A stretch of 64,000 nt of DNA from CAZMGB01 sp964565775 (GTDB lineage Bacteria; Chloroflexota; Dehalococcoidia; DSTF01; JALHUB01), in NCBI GenBank assembly GCA_964565775.1, contig CAZMGB010000003.1, positions 1-64,000 of the forward strand, given 5' to 3'. Shown piece by piece: positions 25,991 to 34,627 of this stretch. Positions within the stretch are counted from its first letter, which is position 1. The number at the start of each line of letters is the position of its first letter. The translations under genes and the position numbers were made by a program. A model generated the notes under the pieces. That model was not told the origin of the DNA and did not search any database. It was given only the letters and a program-made list of their open reading frames with translations.

Positions 25991-26572
25991 TCAACCGTTC
26001 GCGTGCCCGACTAACGCGCTCGGGTTTCGCCTCCTACCTCTAGCTCCGCCAATGAGGTCGTCCACTGCCTCCTGAAGCATTCGCTTCCCCTCGAAGATAT
26101 CGGCCTCGCGTTCCTCCTGCTTCAGGAGTTCCCTCAATCGCTCGTTGCGCCGAATGATACCAACGTAGAGGTCATTGAGATCGCTACTAGCGAGGCGGCC
26201 ATCAGCGAGGGGAATCATCGGCCGCAGGTCGGGCGGGAGAACCGGAAGGACGGTGAGCACCATCCACTCCGGCCTGCTGCCGCTTCTTTGCAGACCTCTG
26301 ATCACCCGCATGCGTTTCAGAACCTGCTTGCGCCGGGGCCCGTTGAGCTGAACCATCAGGCGCTCCTGCAGCGCCCTCAGGTCCAGGCGTCGCAGCACCT
26401 CGAGGAGGGCTTCGGCTCCCGTGCCCACATCGAAAACGCCGCCATACTTCTTGGAGATTGTCCGGTACTTCTCGGCAGTAAGAACGATGGCCCCATCAGA
26501 AAGAGCAGGATCCTGCAACGCCACGAGATTGTCAGCCTCCCTGCCGAATCGCACACGGGTGGCCTCGCGCAT
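25991..26572 (-). pseudogene. rpoC-like: second piece of truncated RNA polymerase beta-prime N-terminus
   Basis: 193 residues. Clear RpoC clamp/dock sequence: GSRPEWMVLTVLPVLPPDLR, then MIPLADGRLASSDLNDLY and GKRMLQEAVDDLIGG. This continues the region encoded by 26601..27083 but in another frame. The ORF stops just after the position where RpoC would enter the switch and catalytic-loop region. NADFDGD, bridge helix and trigger loop are all absent, so it cannot form an active subunit. Confidence 0.8.
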
Positions 26573-26600
26573 CTCAGCCGCTCTCTCGGGAGAAGACCTA

Positions 26601-27083
26601 CTACCAGGCCTTCGCTGTCCGCTGCCTCTCCTCCTCGCGCAGTCGCTTCAGCGCGTGCTCACGCGCCTCTTCGTGAACGCGAGTCACCACCAATGCCCTA
26701 AGATATGCGACGCGTTTCAACTCGGCACGAGATATCCCCAACAGCAGCGCCAACGGGCTTGGTGTCGTTTCGACAAACAAAGTGTGGCTGACCGGGCAGG
26801 CTAGTTCGATGTGCCCCATCCGTTCACGCCGCACGCGATGGTGCGTCACCTCGACGCCACATCTATCACAAATGACGCCTTTGTCCGCCCTTTCAGTGTA
26901 TTTCCCACAGGAGCACCTGAAGTCCCGAACGGGGCCGAATATCCTCTCGCAGAAGATGCCCCCCACCTCGGGCTTCAGGGTATCGCGATCCAGAGTCGCC
27001 GCCTTCGTGACCTCACCGTGTGACCAGGACCGAATCTGGTCCGGTGAGGCTAGAGTGATCTTAATGGCACCAATGCCGCTCAC
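26601..27083 (-). pseudogene. rpoC-like: first piece of truncated RNA polymerase beta-prime N-terminus with zinc finger
   Basis: 160 residues. KITLASPDQIRSWSHGEVTK, FCERIFGP, and CSCGKYTERADKGVICDRCG followed by GVEV and RRERMGHIELACPVSH are diagnostic of the beta-prime N-terminus, with all four zinc-ligand cysteines kept. The frame ends at a TAG; the following part is in another frame from about 26572. It is diverged from typical housekeeping copies. It may be a decayed duplicate, a phage- or plasmid-borne RNAP fragment, or a frameshifted two-piece gene. Confidence 0.8.
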
Positions 27084-27302
27084 GTCCCAACACCTACAGT
27101 GCTCGGGGAAGGAGGAAGGAACTGCCGCCCGAAGGCAGAAGCCTCACCGACGGTTTCAATGGCCAGCCCAATTCCGCCAGCGCGCGCGGACTTCAAACTG
27201 TGTGCGACAGAGCCAAGGGTGAGGCGCGACGGTTCTGAAGTTCGACGCGGGCCCTCGCGGATAGTCCTCGGTGCTGCCATCAGTTCATTCTGGCATCCGA
27301 AG

Positions 27303-28232
27303 CTAGGTCTCGTCGTGTCCCTCCGTGCCGTCTCGCGATCCCTCCTGCAACCAGGTATACCGTGTGGGATCCCATTGCGTATCGCAGGCGGCCGTCCTTT
27401 CCAGAATCGGATTGAGAAGTGCCGCCGCCTGTTCGTATCCCGCCGACATGTCGGGATCCAGACCGACCTCGGCGACCATCCTCCGGTACGCAACACGCCA
27501 CCCGGGCGGTGGTGCAGGAAGTACGGCTGGCAGCGGATGCGTACCGCGGGCAGCGAACGTGGCCTCAACGGCCCGCCGCAGACGGCCAGCCTGGAAGCTG
27601 AAGAGCGACCCCATGATGGCGAGGTCGACAAGATCCTTGACGCGGGTGCTCGGGTGGCCGCCGGCGTAGCTCCGGGTGTAGGCATGGACCTTCTCAGCGA
27701 CATGCTGTTCGAGGGGCAACGCTGGCACTTCGGCTGGAGGGATATCCGCGAAGCTCAGCAAATCTGGTCCGCGCACCATTTCTGGGTCAGTGACTGGTGG
27801 GTCTCCGAAGCCAACATCAACTTTCACGTCCTCAAACGGGCGGCCGCCGAGTTCCGCGATAACATGGTACCGCACCGCGGCCCCCTCCAAGACCGTGTCG
27901 AGCCTCTTCGTTCGCTCGATGACGAACGTGAAGTAGTCTCCAAGGTCGACCGCTTGCGCGGCAAGAAGGTCGGCCGTTGCCGCCTCCTCGTTATCTTGGC
28001 GGCCCAGATCGAGGTCTTTCGTGGTGCGAAACCCGGTTCCCAGGCGAAAGAGAATGGCCGCTGCGCCCTTGATGACCCAGCGGTTCGGGGCCACGACCAC
28101 TAGACGCGCCATCAACCGATCGAAGACCACGAGCTTTCGCAGCCGTAGAAGCGGGACGCCTGTCTCTCGCCCCAACGTCAGCAGTCGCTGCTCAAGGGCC
28201 CTACGGAACGCGCTCGCGGTGGCGTATTTCAC
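27303..28232 (-). CDS. abiEii: AbiEii-type nucleotidyltransferase toxin
   Basis: 309 residues. The nucleotidyltransferase signature is visible: WVIKGAAAILFRLG, then RTTKDLDLG with the catalytic Asp pair. The later EQHVAEKVHAYT and STRVKDLVDL are typical of AbiEii/AbiGii toxins. Members modify tRNA acceptor ends with nucleotides and act in abortive phage infection. It overlaps the antitoxin gene by four bases. The toxin core appears intact. The last ~25 residues are variable. Confidence 0.88.
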   Translation of the reverse strand: MKYATASAFRRALEQRLLTLGRETGVPLLRLRKLVVFDRLMARLVVVAPNRWVIKGAAAILFRLGTGFRTTKDLDLGRQDNEEAATADLLAAQAVDLGDYFTFVIERTKRLDTVLEGAAVRYHVIAELGGRPFEDVKVDVGFGDPPVTDPEMVRGPDLLSFADIPPAEVPALPLEQHVAEKVHAYTRSYAGGHPSTRVKDLVDLAIMGSLFSFQAGRLRRAVEATFAARGTHPLPAVLPAPPPGWRVAYRRMVAEVGLDPDMSAGYEQAAALLNPILERTAACDTQWDPTRYTWLQEGSRDGTEGHDET

Positions 28233-28867
28233 CCTGCCATCCTACTAAGTGCGTGTGCGATCAGGCCGACTATGCGCCGCCCACGCTCAGCGGCGGCGAA
28301 CCGGAGTTGCTGGGGGCTCGTCAGACCACGCTCGACTGCCTGGATGACCGCCATCTCAGTCTGCTCCGGTGCCATCCCAGCCTCGGCCGCGTCGAGGATG
28401 CTGCGCGTCGCCGAGGTGATGGCCATGCCATTACGCACGATCACATCTTCTGGACGTGCGGACCTAGCGGTGGTGTGGATCTTCACACCCGGGATCGAAG
28501 GGAGATTGCGTCGGGAGCGAGGAACGGTGAGGTGTACCGCATCCGGTACGAGGTCACTGAGATCCAGCAGGTCAAGCGCACTCTCGTGCGAGACGACCGC
28601 GACGTCCTTCCCCACGGCGAGCCATGCGGCAAGCACTTGCTCACGAGGGGAAGCTGGATACTCACGGAAGCGATAGAGCCCTCGTCGTACGCGGATGAAC
28701 CGGCCGCTTTTCACGTGATGCGAGAGCAGCGCCCGACCGAACCCAGAAACCCGAGCCTGCTCAGTCGTGAAATAGCCACCCTGTTCCGAAGCGACATCGA
28801 AGAGCTGAGCGCGATCAGGCTGGGAGGCAGGTCGGCGCATGCGTGATACGGCTTTGGCGTCACCCAT
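28229..28867 (-). CDS. abiEi: AbiEi antitoxin (winged-helix repressor)
   Basis: 212 residues. The N-terminal winged helix (GYFTTEQARVSGFGRALLSH, then GRFIRVRRGLYRF) is the hallmark of AbiEi antitoxins. The C-terminal domain includes VAVVSHESALDLLDL and VHLTVPRSRR. AbiEi represses its own operon cooperatively. The ATG at 28867 lies about eight bases from a TATAAT box, so the message may be leaderless; an internal ATG at 28840 is an alternative start. Confidence 0.88.
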   Translation of the reverse strand: MGDAKAVSRMRRPASQPDRAQLFDVASEQGGYFTTEQARVSGFGRALLSHHVKSGRFIRVRRGLYRFREYPASPREQVLAAWLAVGKDVAVVSHESALDLLDLSDLVPDAVHLTVPRSRRNLPSIPGVKIHTTARSARPEDVIVRNGMAITSATRSILDAAEAGMAPEQTEMAVIQAVERGLTSPQQLRFAAAERGRRIVGLIAHALSRMAG

Positions 28868-28869
28868 AG

Positions 28870-28903
28870 GTCAAATTATATTTGACATTCGGGTGACACG
28901 CAA
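28870..28903 (-). promoter_or_regulatory. abiE promoter overlapped by an inverted repeat
   Basis: GTCAAATTATATTTGAC at 28870-28886 is a perfect inverted repeat with 7-base arms. It contains the minus-strand -10 box TATAAT (28880-28875). TTGCGT at 28903-28898 is a possible -35 at 17 bases. The repeat is a good candidate for the AbiEi operator. Confidence 0.55.
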
Positions 28904-28974
28904 GGGGACTTGACTTCTAGCCGCCGTAGAGCGATCAGTACGCACTACGCCGATGGAGAGAGGAGGTGAGATTG

Positions 28975-29256
28975 ATGAGCAAGGCTAAGGCCCAGAAGCC
29001 CGGCCGGGAGCGCCTGGCTCGAGAGCTGCCGCCCGCCGGTACGCACCTGTCGGCGCGCTACCGCGGGCAGGAGGTCTCTGCCGAGGTGGTGGCGGCCGAG
29101 GACGGCGCCCTGGCGGTTGAGTGCCAGGGCGCCCGTTACACGTCGCTCAGCGCAGCGGCGAAGGCCATCACGGGCAACTCGGTGAACGGCTGGCGCTTCT
29201 GGAAGGTGGTAGAGCCTCGCACTGTCGAGGAGCCCGAGCCGGCGAGCGTCGAATAG
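28975..29256 (+). CDS. small DUF2924/DUF4357-like protein
   Basis: 94 residues from an ATG at 28975 with GGAGGTGA upstream. The pattern is that of the compact DUF2924/DUF4357-type fold, seen in phage and island proteins: GTHLSARYRGQEVSAEVVAAE, then YTSLSAAAKAITG and NGWRFWKV. The function is unknown. A strong stem-loop follows at 29275. Confidence 0.6.
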   Translation: MSKAKAQKPGRERLARELPPAGTHLSARYRGQEVSAEVVAAEDGALAVECQGARYTSLSAAAKAITGNSVNGWRFWKVVEPRTVEEPEPASVE

Positions 29257-29274
29257 AAGCTGGCGCTGCCAGCC

Positions 29275-29305
29275 AGGGGTCGGCGGTAACCTTCCGCCGG
29301 CCCCT
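29275..29305 (+). terminator. stem-loop after the DUF2924-like gene
   Basis: AGGGGTCGGCGG pairs with CCGCCGGCCCCT through 12 base pairs (one G-T), with a seven-base TAACCTT loop. No U-tract follows. A second small hairpin (CCGCTGC/GCAGCGG) is at 29343-29360. Confidence 0.5.
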
Positions 29306-29468
29306 GTCAGCCTCCTGGCTGTTTGGCAACACCCCCCTCGATCCGCTGCATAAGCAGCGGACGTCCCGCCAAGAGAAGTTTCTCGAATCGGCCCCACAGT
29401 CACGTCAGATTCCGCGTAACCATCCGAACACTGTGATGCGGCTAGCAGCCCGATAGGCGCCGCCGCAG

Positions 29469-29720
29469 GTGAGGGCCATGGGCTACGACGAGAACCGCCT
29501 GCTCAAATACGCCCGCGTCGTCTCGCCAAAAGAGGACGGGGTCTTCTGGGTGCGCCTACAGACTCCGTGGGGTTTCTTGGCTCGGGGACCTTACGCAGAC
29601 GCGGAGGAGGCGCGCAGAGCCGCACCAGCCCTGGAGCGAGTGGCGCTGCGGCGGTGGGGCCAGGACGCGCATTGGGCCAGTTCCAGACTTGACTTCTCGG
29701 GGCAGTCAAGTGATGTATGA
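29469..29720 (+). CDS. hypothetical small protein upstream of the integrase
   Basis: 83 residues from a GTG at 29469; an ATG at 29478 is the alternative start. It has a compact pattern with VFWVRLQTPWGFLARGPYAD followed by EEARRAA. This is similar in style to small island proteins with SPOR-like or DUF-type hairpins, but unassigned. It overlaps the integrase start by eight bases. Confidence 0.45.
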   Translation: MRAMGYDENRLLKYARVVSPKEDGVFWVRLQTPWGFLARGPYADAEEARRAAPALERVALRRWGQDAHWASSRLDFSGQSSDV

Positions 29721-30738
29721 CCTACGTACGTGTGTCGGACGAGGGAAGGGACGATCGGTGAGGGAGGCGCGAAGGGACGGAAGCCGGGAGGAGTTCGAAG
29801 GCCTGGTCGAGGTCTACCTTACTGCGTGCCAGATCGAGGGTAAGTCATCCGAGACGCTGCGCAGCTACCGAGAGACCCTCCTCACTTTCCTGAAGCTCGC
29901 CCGTCAGGAAGGGCTGCCCTCTCGGGCTGCCGACTTCACGGCCGCCCACGTGTACCAGTTTCTCGGCGCCGTCGCCGCCACCGGCGCTTCCCTAGCCACC
30001 CAGTGGCGCCGCCAGCGAGAAACCCGGACATTCTTCTCGTGGCTGCATCTCCACGACCACATTTCGGATAACCCGTTCCGCAAGGTGAAGAACATCAAGG
30101 TACCCCAGCACGTCATCCGGCCCTTCTCCGGAGATGACATCGCCCGACTGTTGGGCAGCTGCCAAGCCTCGAACTTCAAGGGCGGCCGCGACCGCGCCAT
30201 CATCTTCACTTTGCTGGACACAGGCCTGCGCGTCGGCGAGCTTACAGCCCTCGAACTGGCCGACCTCGACTTTGAAACCCAGCGCCTTCACGTCCGCCAC
30301 GGCAAGGGGAACAAGGGACGCGTCGTCCGCTTCGGGGAACAGGCCAAGGAGGCGATTGAGCAGTATCTCCGGGAACATAGGGGGACGGAGCCCGGGCCCC
30401 TCTTCCTGACCTGTCGCCGGCAGCCCCTCTGCACCAACGCCGTCCGCACCATCTTCCGGGACCTGAGCCACAAGGCCGGCGTCGATCACGTGCACCCCCA
30501 CCGCTTCCGCCACACCTTCGCGACCTGGGCCATCGAGATGCATGCCCGCGAGATAGACGTTCAGTACCTGCTGGGCCACTCGACCCCCGCCATGGTCCGT
30601 CGCTACACTGCCACCTATGACGCCGAGAAGGCGGCCAGGGCGCACGCGATGTTCAGCCCAGCCGACCACCTGGAGGAACGGCTGGCTGAGAGCCCGGAGA
30701 CGCCGCCCGCTCTGGCCCGGTATCCGGAAGCCCGTTAG
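29713..30738 (+). CDS. tyrosine recombinase/integrase
   Basis: About 342 residues from the ATG at 29713; a TTG at 29689 is also open. A SAM-like core-binding domain comes first (FEGLVEVYLTACQIEGKSSE), then the catalytic domain: Arg in TGLRVGELTALEL, Lys in GKGNKGR, HxxR in HPHRFRHTFAT, and His and Tyr in LLGHSTPAMVRRYTAT. All catalytic residues are present. It lies 50 bases from the tRNA-Lys fragment at 30790, so it probably integrated the island there. Confidence 0.92.
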   Translation: MYDLRTCVGRGKGRSVREARRDGSREEFEGLVEVYLTACQIEGKSSETLRSYRETLLTFLKLARQEGLPSRAADFTAAHVYQFLGAVAATGASLATQWRRQRETRTFFSWLHLHDHISDNPFRKVKNIKVPQHVIRPFSGDDIARLLGSCQASNFKGGRDRAIIFTLLDTGLRVGELTALELADLDFETQRLHVRHGKGNKGRVVRFGEQAKEAIEQYLREHRGTEPGPLFLTCRRQPLCTNAVRTIFRDLSHKAGVDHVHPHRFRHTFATWAIEMHAREIDVQYLLGHSTPAMVRRYTATYDAEKAARAHAMFSPADHLEERLAESPETPPALARYPEAR

Positions 30739-30789
30739 AGCCGCGGTCCCCGAATCTAGCGCCCACGTGGGCCGAACCTAACGGCGTGC

Positions 30790-30834
30790 CTTTTAATCCG
30801 GGTGTCCTGGGTTCGAGCCCCAGAGGGCCCACCA
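30790..30834 (+). repeat. 3' part of tRNA-Lys (TTT), probable attachment site
   Basis: CTTTTAA (anticodon loop) runs into a normal T-arm (CTGGG, TTCGAGC, CCCAG) and the acceptor end GGGCCCACCA. The bases 5' of the anticodon loop do not pair with the 3' anticodon stem (TCCGG), and no D-arm is present. This is therefore a displaced 3' half, as left by integration into a tRNA gene. The intact tRNA-Lys should be at the other island end, outside the window. Confidence 0.75.
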
Positions 30835-30864
30835 AACCAGCCTTTTCGAATCTGATTTCGGGGG

Positions 30865-30890
30865 AGGAGCGCATAGCAAGCGCTCCTTTT
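30865..30890 (+). terminator. intrinsic terminator downstream of the tRNA-Lys remnant
   Basis: AGGAGCGC and GCGCTCCT form an 8-bp stem around a 7-base loop, followed by TTTT. It probably is the native terminator of the tRNA-Lys gene. Confidence 0.75.
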
Positions 30891-30997
30891 CGGCTTTGAA
30901 GACGACCGGATTTCTTCGTCGATGCCGAAGGGGCAATACCAGTCCTCCAGTCTCCTTGCCCGGCAGACCGAGACGCCGAAAGGAGGCACACGTCATC

Positions 30998-31389
30998 ATG
31001 GCTGTTCGGAGGATCGGTTGGCGCGAGATGGAGAAGAGCGACATCCCCTTCGGCAAGCTGCGCGACGCCTTCGTCGTCTACAACAAGACCACCGGCAAGT
31101 CCCCCAACACCATCCGCTGGTACGAGGAGCGCCTGGAGCTGTTCGAGCGGTTCGTTGGGCCCAGGGCCACCCTGGCGGACGTGGCGGTACCCAACGTCCG
31201 CGCTTACATCGCCCACCTTCAGGACCGGAAGACGAGGTACGAGAACAACCACTTCATCCGCAACAAGGAGGGGGCGCTATCGAGCTCCTACATTCAGGGG
31301 TTCGCACGTGCCCTCCGGGCCTTCGCCACCTGGCTCCACGAGGACGGCTGCACCGACACCAACGTCCTGAAGCCCCTGAAGCCGCCGTG
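30998..31389 (+). pseudogene. truncated second tyrosine recombinase (core-binding domain only)
   Basis: From an ATG at 30998 (AAAGGAGG upstream) the frame encodes an N-terminal SAM-like recombinase domain (AFVVYNKTTGKSPNTIRWYE, VPNVRAYIAHLQDRK, FARALRAFATWLHEDG). After KPLKPP (about 31389) the frame enters the end of the convergent cytochrome gene and has no catalytic domain. It is a deletion remnant just outside the attachment site, perhaps from an earlier integration. Confidence 0.75.
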
Positions 31390-31398
31390 CACGGGGGG

Positions 31399-33030
31399 TC
31401 AGCCTTCGTCTTTCGGCTCGAGACTTGTCGGAGTTGCCTCCACGGGGCTCTCCTTTATCTCGTCCGGGGGCAGGTTGTAGTGACAGAAGTCGCAGCCCAT
31501 CTCCGGGACCAAGTCGTGGCCGAGCCCCCGCGGCTGCTGGTCCCACACGTCCGGGGAGTGGCACTTCAGGCACCCCGACTCGCCGATGGCGCCGGTCAGC
31601 CTCTCTCCGGTGTCGGCGCTCACCAGCGTGCCGTGACAGCGGAAGCAGCCGGGCTCCTGCCTCATCGGTCCCAGATGGCCCTCGTTGTTGGGGTAGGTGC
31701 GCCAGGTCGTATTCACGTTTGGGTAGATGACCAGCTTGGAGATGCGCTTGAGCTCGCTGATAGCCTGCTCTATTGACTCTTGCCGCGTCTCCGAGATTTC
31801 GGGGTAGTTCCGCCAGTAGAAGTCCTTGAGCTGGTCGAACCAGCCGTCATCCCACTCCTCGGCGAGCACCCTGGCGTCGGGGTTCGGATCGCGGGCGGAC
31901 AGGAGGCGAAGAGACTCCCTCTTCAGGTAGGGAAGGCTCTGATCCAGACGTCCAGCGGTCAGCGCCTCATCGATGAGCTGCTCAGGAGAGGGGATCTCGT
32001 GCCCAGCCCGGTTGTGGCAGTCTATACAGTCCATCAGCCGAGCTTCCCTGAGCTCTGCGTCTGGGTCGAGATCCGGGTTCGTCCATTCGCGCGTCCCCTC
32101 CGGCCCTTCTACGCGCACCCAGCCGATGGTCTGGCGCTTTTCGTCCGCAGCGCGATACCAAAGCCGGGCGGCGGTGTGCCAGTGCACGCCGCGAGGCTCA
32201 TCGCTCCCAGTCCCGACGCGGAAGGCAAGCGCGCGTATCCGCATAGTGTTCTGCTCATCCGGGAGGTACTCCCGATAGACCCGCAGTCGCAGCCCGTAGG
32301 TGCGTTCCCGCCAGTGGCAATCCTCGCACGTCTCACGGGCGGGCCGAAGGTCCTCGATGGGGGCTGGAATGGGGCGAGGATACGTGTCCAACGTCACGGC
32401 GAGCACCTGCCTCAGTCCGGAGAGCTTCGACCGAACGTACCAGCTCGCTCCCGGTCCGATGTGGCAGGTGGTACAGGGCACGCGAGCGTGGGGGGAGAGC
32501 TTGTAGGCCGTGTATTCGGGCTCCATGACCCTGTGACAGACGTCGCCACAGAACCCAGGAGAGTCCATGAATTCCACAGCCCGATAGCCGCTCGCGCCGA
32601 GCACTCCCAAGATGACGGCGGTGCTCAGACCGAAGAGGAAGATACCTCGCACGTGCCGGGGGTTGCCCAGGTCGATCTGGAGTGCCGGCGGAATCCCCTT
32701 GCCCCGGCGGGCCGCTGTCGCCCGGCGTCGGGCTTCCCACGCCATGCCAGCCGGAATCAGGAGCAGCCCGGCCACCAGCATGGCTGGCAGTACAAGGAAG
32801 GCCAGAGACCCGACGTACACATTGGGACGCACCTGGAGCACCTGCAGCCCCAGGACAAAGCACAGCGCTCCAAGGCCCACGAGGGCCAGAAGCGCTCCCA
32901 GGTAGCTGACGGGGTTTCGCGCCAGGCTGCCGATGCCGTTCCGCCCCTCGACGCGGTGGGGACGCCCCTCCTCGGCCGGCGGCGGCTGGCCGCGGAGCGA
33001 TCTACGGGGCCAGTATCGTCTTCGACGCAT
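31399..33030 (-). CDS. NapC/NirT-type multiheme cytochrome c, seven haems
   Basis: About 543 residues from the ATG at 33030 (GGAGAGG upstream); a TTG at 33039 is also possible. Three hydrophobic helices occur in the first ~165 residues, the last followed by CGDVCH (CX3CH) and MEPEYTAYKLSPHA, the NapC/NirT/NrfH signature of quinol oxidation. Six CXXCH motifs follow: CTTCH, CEDCH, CIDCH, CFRCH, CLKCH and CDFCH. It should pass electrons from menaquinol to periplasmic or extracellular cytochromes. A small membrane protein gene lies just upstream on the same strand. Confidence 0.88.
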   Translation of the reverse strand: MRRRRYWPRRSLRGQPPPAEEGRPHRVEGRNGIGSLARNPVSYLGALLALVGLGALCFVLGLQVLQVRPNVYVGSLAFLVLPAMLVAGLLLIPAGMAWEARRRATAARRGKGIPPALQIDLGNPRHVRGIFLFGLSTAVILGVLGASGYRAVEFMDSPGFCGDVCHRVMEPEYTAYKLSPHARVPCTTCHIGPGASWYVRSKLSGLRQVLAVTLDTYPRPIPAPIEDLRPARETCEDCHWRERTYGLRLRVYREYLPDEQNTMRIRALAFRVGTGSDEPRGVHWHTAARLWYRAADEKRQTIGWVRVEGPEGTREWTNPDLDPDAELREARLMDCIDCHNRAGHEIPSPEQLIDEALTAGRLDQSLPYLKRESLRLLSARDPNPDARVLAEEWDDGWFDQLKDFYWRNYPEISETRQESIEQAISELKRISKLVIYPNVNTTWRTYPNNEGHLGPMRQEPGCFRCHGTLVSADTGERLTGAIGESGCLKCHSPDVWDQQPRGLGHDLVPEMGCDFCHYNLPPDEIKESPVEATPTSLEPKDEG

Positions 33031-33053
33031 TCTCGACAATGCCTCTCCGCACC

Positions 33054-33290
33054 CTACCGCCGCGTACTTGTCCGCGAAGGGTGAGGAGCCCCCTTGCTCA
33101 GCCGGCGGTACCGGCGAGAAGGACGCCTATGTGCCTGAACCATCTCGCGTCGGTCGGCCTCGAAAGCGCCGTTGGCCTCGCCCTCTGCTCGCGGCCTGCG
33201 GTTGATGATAAACTGAGCGAGCAGGTAGGCGACGACGAAGAGGAACGCGGCGACGGCGATAAGGATGGTCAAGAGGAGAGCTGTCTGCAT
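33054..33290 (-). CDS. small single-TM protein upstream of the NapC-like cytochrome
   Basis: 78 residues. One hydrophobic helix at ~3-29 (LLLTILIAVAAFLFVVAYLL) is followed by a basic Arg-rich tail. Its stop is 24 bases before the cytochrome start, so it may be cotranscribed and act as a small assembly or stabilising subunit. The start of the divergent gene overlaps it if that gene begins at 33265. Confidence 0.45.
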   Translation of the reverse strand: MQTALLLTILIAVAAFLFVVAYLLAQFIINRRPRAEGEANGAFEADRREMVQAHRRPSRRYRRLSKGAPHPSRTSTRR

Positions 33291-33330
33291 TATTCAGCAC
33301 CACTCAGCTCGGCTGCTCTTGGGCGCGCGC

Positions 33331-34233
33331 GTGAGGCGAGCGCTCCTGGCCGCCGGCCTGCTGATGCTCGTGGCGACTGCAGCGTCGGCGGCTCTGGCGC
33401 AAACGCCGCGCTCCCAGGCCCAGGAGACCCCTCGGCTGGCGAGCCTCGAAATCGCCATCTGGCCGGAGTACGACCGTCCGGAAGTCCTCGTCCTGCTGCG
33501 CGGCGAACTGGCCGCTGATGTCCCGCTGCCGACCACGGTGTCCGTCAGCATCCCAGCCTCCTCCGGCGGGCCCTCAGCGGTGGCTTCCGCAGCCACGGCA
33601 GACAGCGGCCTCCTCACCAGAGACTATGAGGTCACCGAGACCGGAGACTCGCTCCTGCTGACGCTCACCACGCCCGATCCTCTTTTCCATGTGGAATTCT
33701 ATGACCTGCTGCCCACTGACACGCCGGACCGGACGTACACATACACGTGGCCCGGAGACCTGGCGACAGATAGTCTGACCGTGCAGGTTCAGGAGCCCCT
33801 GGGCGCCACCGGCCTTTCGGTGGAGCCGGAACTGGGGCCCGGCACCCTTGAGATCGATGGACTCGTCTACCGCGGCGCCGATATGGGTGCGTTTGAGGCC
33901 GGGCAGACCCTCACGATAACGGTGCGTTACCGCAAGACGGACCCGCGCACGTCGGTCGAGATCCTCGCCGCCGAGGAGGCAGACTCGGGCGGCGGAGTCC
34001 CCTCCTGGCTGCCGCCGGTGAGTATCGCCGTGCTTGCCGTTGTGGCCGTGGCGGCGGTCCTCTACTGGCGCTCCAGGCGCCAGCCGGTGCCGGCTTCGCA
34101 GGAGCCCGCGCGAGGCAGCCGCAGGCCAAGAGGCACGTCCGCCGCGCAGGCCTTCTGCACGCAGTGCGGCCACCGGCTCGCCGAGAGCGACCGCTTCTGC
34201 GCCCGCTGCGGCAACAAGGTACGGGGGGCCTGA
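33331..34233 (+). CDS. secreted beta-sandwich protein with TM and C-terminal zinc ribbon
   Basis: About 300 residues from the GTG at 33331; the frame is open to 33265. An N-terminal signal (RRALLAAGLLMLVATAASAA) leads into an extracytoplasmic beta-rich domain. One TM helix follows near residue 235-255, then a cytosolic tail with a zinc ribbon (CTQCGHRL...CARCGN). A similar two-Cys-pair ribbon occurs in the ccm-operon gene at 61484, and the beta-domain-TM layout resembles 61873. Its role is unknown; cytochrome assembly or sensing is a guess from context. Confidence 0.6.
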   Translation: MRRALLAAGLLMLVATAASAALAQTPRSQAQETPRLASLEIAIWPEYDRPEVLVLLRGELAADVPLPTTVSVSIPASSGGPSAVASAATADSGLLTRDYEVTETGDSLLLTLTTPDPLFHVEFYDLLPTDTPDRTYTYTWPGDLATDSLTVQVQEPLGATGLSVEPELGPGTLEIDGLVYRGADMGAFEAGQTLTITVRYRKTDPRTSVEILAAEEADSGGGVPSWLPPVSIAVLAVVAVAAVLYWRSRRQPVPASQEPARGSRRPRGTSAAQAFCTQCGHRLAESDRFCARCGNKVRGA

Positions 34234-34627
34234 CGCCCGCCCTCTGGGCACGATTCTCCTCCTTGGGATTCTGCCTTCTTCGAACCGCATCGTCCTCTTT
34301 CACTCTGCCGCGCCACGCACAAGCCAGCATCCTGCGATGGGTGCATTTCCCCCTGCGCCGAACGATGCATTCGCCGCCGACCGGCAGGCGGGGCGTCCCA
34401 AGCCGACACGCGTCACCAACTGACCGGCACGCAAATGTATCTTCAGGCCGACCCAGATGCGCCGATCGCAGGATGAACACCCGCCGCCCGCGAAGGGATA
34501 GTGTCCACAGTAGAGACTGCCCTCGCCCTCGAAGGAGACAGTCTCGGACGCAGACGAGAATCCTCGAAAGCGATACGGCACAGAGGTTCCCCGCGACCCG
34601 GAGCGGCGTTGAGGCAGGAGTACAGCC
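34234..34627. other. intergenic region, no gene seen
   Basis: 394 bases between the zinc-ribbon gene and the 34628-37076 operon. I see short overlapping ORFs only, with no clear promoter boxes, terminator or riboswitch consensus. It presumably holds the operon promoter. Confidence 0.4.

Noticed and set aside
27099..28103. Plus-strand ORF of 334 codons
   Set aside because: It is antisense to the AbiEii toxin gene, which has family motifs.
30765..30834. Complete functional tRNA-Lys
   Set aside because: The 5' half has no D-arm and does not pair with the 3' anticodon stem; only the 3' part is tRNA-like.
30793..31056. Minus-strand ORFs across the tRNA-Lys fragment (reading WALWGSNPGHPD)
   Set aside because: This is the well-known false peptide produced by reading a tRNA T-arm backwards.
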